DNA from: Lachnospiraceae bacterium
GTDB taxonomy: Bacteria > Bacillota > Clostridia > Lachnospirales > Lachnospiraceae
Length of the DNA stretch: 6,663 bases
Assembly: GCA_017437205.1 (NCBI GenBank)
Contig: JAFSBP010000436.1
Span: forward strand, 1-6,663
Reading direction: 5' to 3'
Part shown: positions 1-4,988 of the stretch, piece by piece
Numbering within the stretch: the first letter of the stretch is position 1
Layout of the letters: every line of letters begins with the position of its first letter
Translations under genes and position numbers: made by a program
The notes under the pieces: generated by a model
Databases searched by the model: none
Told to the model about the DNA's origin: nothing
What the model saw: the letters and a program-made list of their open reading frames with translations, nothing else

Positions 1-240
1 ATTTCTCCCGCTGCAGTGGCAGAGGAATTGGGCTTTGATTATACGGAGGCCTTTGCAAATCTGGTTTCCGTTGATGTGGCTGAGTATGCGAAGGTACATT
101 TTGAGAAGTCGGTTAAAAAAACACTGACCATCCCTGCATGGCTGAATAAGCTGGCGTTGGAACGGGATATTAATTTCTCCGGCGTATTGCAGGATGCATT
201 AAAGGAGCGTCTTCGCGTTGGAAAATACGGTGCGAAGTGA
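1..240 (+). CDS. HicB-family type II antitoxin, C-terminal part (5' end outside window)
   Basis: The frame is open from base 1 and ends at TGA 238-240, so 79 C-terminal codons are visible and the true start lies upstream. The GTG at 16 is only an internal codon. The end of the protein carries the segment VKKTLTIPAWLNKLA followed by INFSGVLQDALKERL. This is the characteristic C-terminal ribbon-helix-helix-like DNA-binding tail of HicB-type antitoxins. The preceding part (LVSVDVAEYAK) matches the usual linker from the N-terminal HicB fold, which is not visible here. By family knowledge HicB neutralises the HicA mRNA interferase and represses its own operon. No hicA follows it, so a partner would have to lie upstream, or this is an orphan antitoxin or regulator. 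A strong terminator follows directly, so it is not co-transcribed with the pilus genes. Confidence 0.8.
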   Translation: MSPAAVAEELGFDYTEAFANLVSVDVAEYAKVHFEKSVKKTLTIPAWLNKLALERDINFSGVLQDALKERLRVGKYGAK

Positions 241-260
241 GATAAATTGAGAGAACTGAG

Positions 261-298
261 AAAAAAGCGACTGTCCATTTGGGATGGTCGTTTTTTTT
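261..298 (+). terminator. Intrinsic terminator after the HicB-family gene
   Basis: A nine-pair stem forms between CGACTGTCC (268-276) and GGATGGTCG (282-290), with two G-U pairs and a five-base loop. It is followed by eight T (291-298) and preceded by an A-run (261-266) that can pair with the T-run. It lies 20 bases past the hicB stop and isolates that gene from the pilus operon. Because of the A-run, a weaker terminator on the opposite strand is also possible. Confidence 0.85.
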
Positions 299-308
299 AT
301 AAATTAAT
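298..308 (+). promoter_or_regulatory. Possible -10 region of the pilus operon promoter (weak)
   Basis: TATAAA at 298-303 matches the -10 consensus at five of six bases and lies directly after the terminator T-run. ATTAAT (303-308) is an alternative, paired with TTGGGA (279-284) at a spacing of 18. TATAAA itself has no convincing -35 at 16-18 bases upstream, where the terminator stem lies. If used, the leader would be only about 25-30 bases. A promoter is expected here because a strong terminator precedes and a three-gene operon follows. The exact boxes are uncertain, and an activator-dependent promoter would also fit. Confidence 0.3.
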
Positions 309-326
309 CCGGAGATGACCGGAGGG

Positions 327-333
327 AAGGAGG
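327..333 (+). promoter_or_regulatory. Ribosome binding site that sets the GTG start at 339
   Basis: AAGGAGG at 327-333 lies five bases before GTG 339. It lies downstream of the in-frame ATG at 315, so it cannot serve that codon, and it is 17 bases before ATG 351, which is too far. It therefore fixes the adhesin start at GTG 339. Confidence 0.8.
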
Positions 334-338
334 AAATT

Positions 339-2054
339 GTGAAGAGCAAAATGAAACGAGGGGTGGCACTGCTGATAGGGCTTATGTTAGCGCTTAATTG
401 CCGGTGGGGAACCGGGGGCTGCGTCAATGCAGCCACCTACACCGTCAGCGGTCTGAAAAACATCGGCATGGTGAACAGTGACTTCCTGGGCAATGGAGTG
501 GATCACTCTGCTCTGATCTACTGGTACATGAATGGTACCGGAAAGATATCGTATTGCCTGCAATACGGGTATTTGCTCAGTAGTGGACAGAGGTTTGACT
601 CGGTGGGAGAAGCGCTTTCATCTATGACAGATGATCAGATTAGGCAGTTGAAGTATTGTCTGTATTATGGGTATCAGGCTGGAGCCTACGGAATCTGTCC
701 ACACGGCGACGGATACACCTGTCAGGAGGAGTGGATTCCGTATGCGGCGACGCAGGCGATGGTTTGGTTGATCGTGGCGGGCAAGTATGATGACTCGGAG
801 GCAGTTGACAAATGGGGGAGGATCGTGGCAGATTCTACCGGGTACGCGGACCGGGTGTGGGCGGAATACCAAAGATTATATGCGGACATGGAAAATGCGA
901 TGGGGATGAAAGTGCCCGCGATTGCCGGAATCAATGCAGCAACCGCGCCTGAGCATACGATGGAGTGGGATTCATCAAAGGGGGTCTACACCGTCACAGT
1001 AACAGACACAACCGGAACAATCGACCTGTATAACTGGTCACTGCCGGCTGCTGTAAATGTTACAAAACACGGAAATCAGATCACCTTTTCGACGACACAG
1101 GAGCTGAGTGGAGAGTTGGTGAAGCTGAGTGCCAAGTCCGGATCGGCGGCAAATCGAGAGATGAGTTCACTGGTTTTTCTGCAGCCGAGTGACGCGGGAA
1201 AACAGCAGCAGGTACAGTATGCGTCGGTCACATATGATCCGCTTGATGCATGGCTCTATTTAAAAACCGGTGAGAAGTATGGAAATTGCTGCTTTGTGAA
1301 GAAGGATGATTTGGGTATGCCTTTGGCGGGGTGTCGGTTTGAACTTCTTGATTCTGAAGGAAAGGAGGTGGATGCCTGGGTGACAGATGAGACCGGAATA
1401 CATGAGTTGAAGGGAGTGCTGAAGAAAGGGGAGAGTTACACCCTGCGGGAAACTGATGTTCCGCTGGGATATGAGCGGGCCGAAGACGTTGCTTTCACTG
1501 TTTCTGAGGCAGTTGACTGGCAGGAGATTATAACAGCGAATGCAAAGATAGGTGCCACGATCTGTATCAACAAATTCAGTGATGACGGCAGTGGGACTGA
1601 CGGAACTGAATTCAGCCTTCTGACAACGAAAGAAATCGACGGAGCGGAACCTGTTACCGATCAGGGAAAGACGTATTATGTGCTTCAAACAGGGATGGTT
1701 TCTGGTGGTAAAGTGTGTTTTGACGATTTGGACGCAACGGGAGCGTATGAATATCTGCTCATTGAGACAAAGAGCGTTGGCGGAAAACAACTGCTTCCGG
1801 AGCCGATCCGGCTGGGAACACTGCCTGTGGCGGCGAAGGCGGGTGTCAGCGCAGAGTATACCGGAAGAAGTCAGACGAAAGAAGATATTACCTATCTGTA
1901 TGATATTACCTATCAGGTGGTGAATACCGGGACAATGGTTTTGCCATTGACAGGAGCCGCAGGTAATTCGTTGGTGCTGGTTTCTTCGGGATGTGTGGCA
2001 ATGGTATTGATAGCTGTAATGGCTGCTGAAAAAAGAAAAAGGGGGATAATTTGA
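339..2054 (+). CDS. Thioester-domain (Cys-Gln) LPxTG surface adhesin, probable pilus tip subunit
   Basis: The protein has 571 residues from GTG 339. Residues 1-31 form a signal peptide (KSKMKR, hydrophobic core, cleavage near VNA|A). An N-terminal thioester domain carries YCLQYGY with C73 and the TQAMVW motif with Q139. In this family Cys and Gln form an internal thioester that binds host or surface amines covalently. A beta-rich section (about 210-310) ending QQQVQYASVTYDPLDAWLYLKT-like is typical of these adhesins. A SpaA/CnaB domain follows (about 319-403; probable isopeptide K321-N401 with E371), then a second (about 405-530; K412, E476, N529). The C-terminus has LPLTG (535-539), a hydrophobic helix and the tail KRKRG. 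No YPK pilin motif is seen, which suits a tip rather than a backbone subunit. It is the first gene of the pilus operon and its stop overlaps the next start. Binding target unknown. It could instead be a wall-anchored adhesin incorporated only partly into pili. Confidence 0.88.
   Translation: MKSKMKRGVALLIGLMLALNCRWGTGGCVNAATYTVSGLKNIGMVNSDFLGNGVDHSALIYWYMNGTGKISYCLQYGYLLSSGQRFDSVGEALSSMTDDQIRQLKYCLYYGYQAGAYGICPHGDGYTCQEEWIPYAATQAMVWLIVAGKYDDSEAVDKWGRIVADSTGYADRVWAEYQRLYADMENAMGMKVPAIAGINAATAPEHTMEWDSSKGVYTVTVTDTTGTIDLYNWSLPAAVNVTKHGNQITFSTTQELSGELVKLSAKSGSAANREMSSLVFLQPSDAGKQQQVQYASVTYDPLDAWLYLKTGEKYGNCCFVKKDDLGMPLAGCRFELLDSEGKEVDAWVTDETGIHELKGVLKKGESYTLRETDVPLGYERAEDVAFTVSEAVDWQEIITANAKIGATICINKFSDDGSGTDGTEFSLLTTKEIDGAEPVTDQGKTYYVLQTGMVSGGKVCFDDLDATGAYEYLLIETKSVGGKQLLPEPIRLGTLPVAAKAGVSAEYTGRSQTKEDITYLYDITYQVVNTGTMVLPLTGAAGNSLVLVSSGCVAMVLIAVMAAEKRKRGII
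1884..1914 (+). repeat. 18-base tandem direct repeat in the adhesin gene
   Basis: GATATTACCTATC occurs at 1884-1896 and again at 1902-1914, separated by five bases, giving a period of 18 bases (six codons). It encodes the repeated residues DITY in the last stalk domain just before the LPLTG signal. The repeat keeps the reading frame. It could reflect a small in-frame duplication. Confidence 0.7.
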
Positions 2055-3919
2055 TGATGAAGAGAGTATGTGCATTGATGATGGCAATGATGGTGGTGTT
2101 GTTCTGCGGACTGACGGCAGGTGCAGCAGCGAATGATGCAACCATAAATACGGAGGAGAAAGGAAGTATTACGATTTACAAATACGATGAGACGCGGGCA
2201 CGAGAGGAGCAGAAGTTTCAGGATTCCTATGTTTCAGTGGGAGAGAAAAACAGTGATGCGGAAAATCTTTATGCAGATTACGCCATCGCAGGAGTAGAAT
2301 TTACCTATCTGAAGATGGCGGATATTTCTACTCATAATGTGGTTGATGAGCAAACGGGGAAAGCTTCGGTACAGTTGGTATACGGGCTGGACCAAACATC
2401 ATTTAACGTATTTTCGACCTTAGGACTTCTGATGACCGATGCTGTCAGGGTGGATAATGAAACCGGAATCTACTATTTCACAAGTGATATGCTGGTGAGA
2501 TGTTTGGCAGAGGCGAATCGAACCATGCCTGTGACGACGAAGAATACGCTGGAACGTTTTGTGAAGGAAAACTCAGGCACGAAGATGGATAAAACGGATG
2601 AAACGGGAAAGAGTGTGGCAAATGAGTTGGAGCTGGGATTATATCTGTTAGTGGAGACGGCGGTTCCCGAACAGGTAACCGTTACTACTGCGCCGTTTTT
2701 TGTATCGGTCCCCATGACGAGTGTTGATGGAAATTACTGGGTGTATGATATCACTGTGTATCCGAAGAATCTGACCGGAAAACCGGAGATCAGAAAGGAA
2801 GTTTCAGAGGTCACTTCTGCACCGGTCAAAGGGGAATACTCCACTGCGGTATCTGCGTCGATGGGGGATGAGGTCGCATATCGTATCACATCTACCTTAC
2901 CGTTAATCACTTCTGAGGCGACGCATTTGACTGAGTACACCTTTGTGGATACGTTAGAGGCAGGGCTTAGCTATGTGCCGGGTCAAATTTCTCTCACATG
3001 GTATGATGAGAGTGGAAATCAGCTTGCCAAATGGGAGGAAGTGAATCAATATTTTACCGTGGATTATCATGAAAATCAGATGACGGTGGAGATGACTGAA
3101 GCGGGGCTTTTGCAGATAAACCCGAAGAACAGTGATGAAGCCAGGGGCTTTAGTGGTTGCACGCTGGTGATTGACTATGGGGCAAAGGTAAATTCCGGTG
3201 AAGCGGTGATTCTCGGTGATGCGGGAAACGGAAACCAGGTTACGCTTAGGTGGAGAAGAAGTTCAATGGAATACACTGACACATTGACTGCAGGGGAGAA
3301 GGATTTGACAAAGACAAACGGTGGAAAGACCCCGGCGGTATATACCTATGGTATGGAGCTGACAAAACTGTTTGCCGACGGGAACGGAGATGCGACAAAG
3401 GTGCAGTTTATTGTCTTTAATGAAACGGACGGATATTACATAACCGCGCAGGAGGCAGAGGCGGGGAAATATTACGTGACCGGAAAAGTGGGGGCATTGG
3501 AAAAGGATGCAACCGTGTTTCATCCCGCGCCGGATGGTGTTTTGAAAATTTATGGGCTGGAAAGCGATTTTTACCGGGTGACAGAGCTTAAGACGGACGG
3601 TGGCTACACGCTGTTGAAGGAAGATATTAGAATAAATATCGGAAATGAGCGGACTGATCGGGTTTGCGCTGCACAGGAGTGTAATCATGTAAACCATGAG
3701 TTTCTGACTGCCTATGCGACAGTAAACGATGGTTTGGTGACCATGAAATTGCACGGAGAATCACAGAATGCTATAGTTCCCCTGACAGTGGTCAATGAAC
3801 GGGGGTATGAAGTGCCGGCAACCGGTGATAGCGGGACATTTTTCCTACCGTTAGCAGGAATGATCGGAGCCTGTGGTTTGATGGGAATCTCTGTAATGCT
3901 GAAAAAGCAGAGAGTTTAA
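2054..3919 (+). CDS. LPxTG-type backbone (major) pilin, SpaA/FctA-like, isopeptide-forming
   Basis: The protein has 621 residues from ATG 2054, which overlaps the adhesin TGA by one base. GGGGG at 2041-2045 is the likely ribosome binding site, so translation is probably coupled. A signal peptide ends near residues 24-26. Domain D1 (about 37-238) starts GSITIYKYD (K43), has an E-box-like VETAVP (E201), and ends with the pilin motif W229...ITVYPKN. K238 is the expected acceptor for sortase polymerisation. D2 (about 243-425) has K248 and D299 (FVDTLEAGL). D3 (about 433-585) is CnaB-like, with K438, E511 in YRVTELKTDGGY and N581. The sorting signal VPATG (587-591), a hydrophobic helix and KKQRV end the protein. 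Together with the adjoining class C sortase this identifies the shaft subunit of a covalent pilus. VPATG departs from the usual LPxTG. D3 holds an unusual CX4CXHX2H cluster at 538-548. Confidence 0.9.
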   Translation: MMKRVCALMMAMMVVLFCGLTAGAAANDATINTEEKGSITIYKYDETRAREEQKFQDSYVSVGEKNSDAENLYADYAIAGVEFTYLKMADISTHNVVDEQTGKASVQLVYGLDQTSFNVFSTLGLLMTDAVRVDNETGIYYFTSDMLVRCLAEANRTMPVTTKNTLERFVKENSGTKMDKTDETGKSVANELELGLYLLVETAVPEQVTVTTAPFFVSVPMTSVDGNYWVYDITVYPKNLTGKPEIRKEVSEVTSAPVKGEYSTAVSASMGDEVAYRITSTLPLITSEATHLTEYTFVDTLEAGLSYVPGQISLTWYDESGNQLAKWEEVNQYFTVDYHENQMTVEMTEAGLLQINPKNSDEARGFSGCTLVIDYGAKVNSGEAVILGDAGNGNQVTLRWRRSSMEYTDTLTAGEKDLTKTNGGKTPAVYTYGMELTKLFADGNGDATKVQFIVFNETDGYYITAQEAEAGKYYVTGKVGALEKDATVFHPAPDGVLKIYGLESDFYRVTELKTDGGYTLLKEDIRINIGNERTDRVCAAQECNHVNHEFLTAYATVNDGLVTMKLHGESQNAIVPLTVVNERGYEVPATGDSGTFFLPLAGMIGACGLMGISVMLKKQRV

Positions 3920-3939
3920 AACAGTAAAACACAGAAAAA

Positions 3940-3969
3940 GGGGCGGCGGGAAACTGCCGCCCCGGTTTT
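3940..3969 (+). terminator. GC-rich hairpin between backbone pilin and sortase: partial terminator or processing site
   Basis: GGGGCGGC (3940-3947) and GCCGCCCC (3956-3963) form a perfect eight-pair stem, or nine with a closing G-T pair. The loop is six to eight bases, and GG and then only four T (3966-3969) follow. An A-run (3935-3939) precedes it. The short T-run suggests incomplete termination. It starts 20 bases after the pilin stop and ends ten bases before the sortase ribosome binding site. It could lower sortase mRNA relative to pilin, protect the 3' end of the pilin mRNA, or affect sortase translation. Confidence 0.6.
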
Positions 3970-3990
3970 GTGAAAAGGAGAATGGGTAGA

Positions 3991-4914
3991 ATGAAAGGGA
4001 CGAAGAGAATCAGGGAGCGTCTTCTGTTTGGATTTGGAATGATGGCATGTGTGGCAGCTATTCTTTATCCGTTAATCAGTAATTTTTTGTACAATCGAAG
4101 GCAGGATAAGATAATTATCGAACACACAGAGAAAGTTATGCAGATGGATACGGAGTGGATTGAGAAGGAGAGAGAGAAGTGTGTGTGCTACAATCAGGAA
4201 ATTGTGCAGAAGTCCACTGTTGTGACAGAGGCAACAGGTACAGGTCCGGTTTATGAAGGAAACATAAAATGGGATTTGAAAGAGTATGAAGCACGGCTGA
4301 ATCCGGAGGGAAACGGAGTGATGGGTTATGTTATCATCCCCAAAATAAAGGTACACCTGCCAATCTATCATTTTGCGACGGAGGAAGTATTGGATGCAGG
4401 GGTGGGACATTTGCCGGAAAGCTCGCTTCCTGTGGGTGGAGAGGGAAGTCACTCTGTACTGACCGGACACACGGGCGTGGCTGGGAAAAAGATTTTTACG
4501 GATTTGGCATTGTTGGAAATGGGAGATCATTTTTTTCTAAATATATTGGGGGAAACATTGGTTTATCAGGTGGATCAGATTATGATTGTGTTGCCATATG
4601 AGGTGGATGAACTGATGGTCAAGGAGGGGGAGGATTTGTGTACACTGGTGACCTGCACTCCCTATGGGATAAATTCGCATCGCCTTTTGGTAAGGGGACG
4701 AAGGGAGGAAATCACGGAAGAATTGAAAAAAATGCTTGTTGACGGGAAAGAAGAAGATGTGATTATTGAGGAAATCTCGAAAGAGGAAAAGACGGATGAA
4801 GTCTCTTTTTTTCTTGGTCAATACCTTCGGGCTCTCGTTTTGGGTGGAGTTTTGGCCATGATTTTCTACGTAGGGATGAAAAAACTTTATAAAATTCGAG
4901 GGAAAAAGGCATAA
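3991..4914 (+). CDS. Class C (pilin-polymerising) sortase
   Basis: The protein has 307 residues from ATG 3991. AAAAGGAG (3973-3980) is ten bases upstream of it, whereas GTG 3970 and ATG 3982 have no suitably placed site. An N-terminal membrane segment (about 10-34) precedes a helix with YNQE. The sortase barrel runs from GVMGYVIIPKI. Catalytic residues are H160 (LTGH), C222 (TLVTCTPYG) and R231 (NSHRLLVRG), in the class C order and spacing. A charged linker and a C-terminal membrane helix (about 273-292) ending KKLYKIRGKKA follow, as is typical of class C enzymes. By family role it cleaves VPATG or LPLTG between Thr and Gly, forms a Cys-acyl intermediate and joins it to the Lys of YPKN on the backbone pilin, outside the membrane. 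The usual DP(F/W/Y) lid motif before the barrel is not seen, and a CVC motif (64-66) is unusual. Its position after two substrates supports the assignment. Confidence 0.92.
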   Translation: MKGTKRIRERLLFGFGMMACVAAILYPLISNFLYNRRQDKIIIEHTEKVMQMDTEWIEKEREKCVCYNQEIVQKSTVVTEATGTGPVYEGNIKWDLKEYEARLNPEGNGVMGYVIIPKIKVHLPIYHFATEEVLDAGVGHLPESSLPVGGEGSHSVLTGHTGVAGKKIFTDLALLEMGDHFFLNILGETLVYQVDQIMIVLPYEVDELMVKEGEDLCTLVTCTPYGINSHRLLVRGRREEITEELKKMLVDGKEEDVIIEEISKEEKTDEVSFFLGQYLRALVLGGVLAMIFYVGMKKLYKIRGKKA

Positions 4915-4929
4915 TTGGCAATGTTGCGA

Positions 4930-4958
4930 TGGACGAAATGGAAATTTCGTGGTATGCT
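4930..4958 (+). promoter_or_regulatory. Probable promoter of ftsW, with a dyad in its spacer
   Basis: TGGACG (4930-4935; four of six to TTGACA) and TATGCT (4953-4958; four of six to TATAAT) are 17 bases apart. TG at 4950-4951 makes an extended -10. The spacer contains the perfect inverted repeat listed next. No terminator lies between sortase and ftsW, so the pilus transcript may also read through. The promoter call rests on pattern alone. Confidence 0.45.
4933..4950 (+). repeat. Perfect 7-base inverted repeat upstream of ftsW
   Basis: ACGAAAT (4933-4939) and ATTTCGT (4944-4950) are exact reverse complements around GGAA, an 18-base dyad. It lies between the suggested -35 and -10. It could be an operator or an RNA stem with a GNRA-type tetraloop. 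No T-run follows, so it is not an intrinsic terminator. Confidence 0.65.
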
Positions 4959-4988
4959 TTAAGATAAAGCAAGTGGGGGAGGAATCTT

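Noticed and set aside
315..338. ATG 315 as start of the adhesin
   Set aside because: It would lie upstream of the AAGGAGG site and add MTGGKEEIV, an acidic extension unsuited to a signal peptide. GTG 339 has the well-placed site.
402..431. Lipoprotein signal at GTGGC in the adhesin leader
   Set aside because: The residues before C28 (TGG) do not make a lipobox (no Leu, Val or Ile at -3), and the protein has a complete LPLTG anchor.
2029..2056. Programmed frameshift at the A- and G-rich end of the adhesin gene
   Set aside because: In the reading frame the runs read GAA AAA AGA AAA AGG GGG, which is not a standard X XXY YYZ slippery site. The TGATG overlap and GGGGG explain the junction as coupled translation.
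1260..2141. Long minus-strand open frame (293 codons) opposite the end of the adhesin and start of the pilin gene
   Set aside because: It lies fully antisense to two well-supported genes, is rich in Ser, His, Arg and Pro, and shows no domain, so it is a shadow frame.
3970..3990. GTG 3970 or ATG 3982 as start of the sortase
   Set aside because: GTG 3970 follows the hairpin with no ribosome binding site, and ATG 3982 is only one base from GGAG. ATG 3991 has the best spacing.
4933..4950. Terminator after the sortase
   Set aside because: The stem is AT-rich with seven pairs and is followed by GGTATGC, not a T-run.
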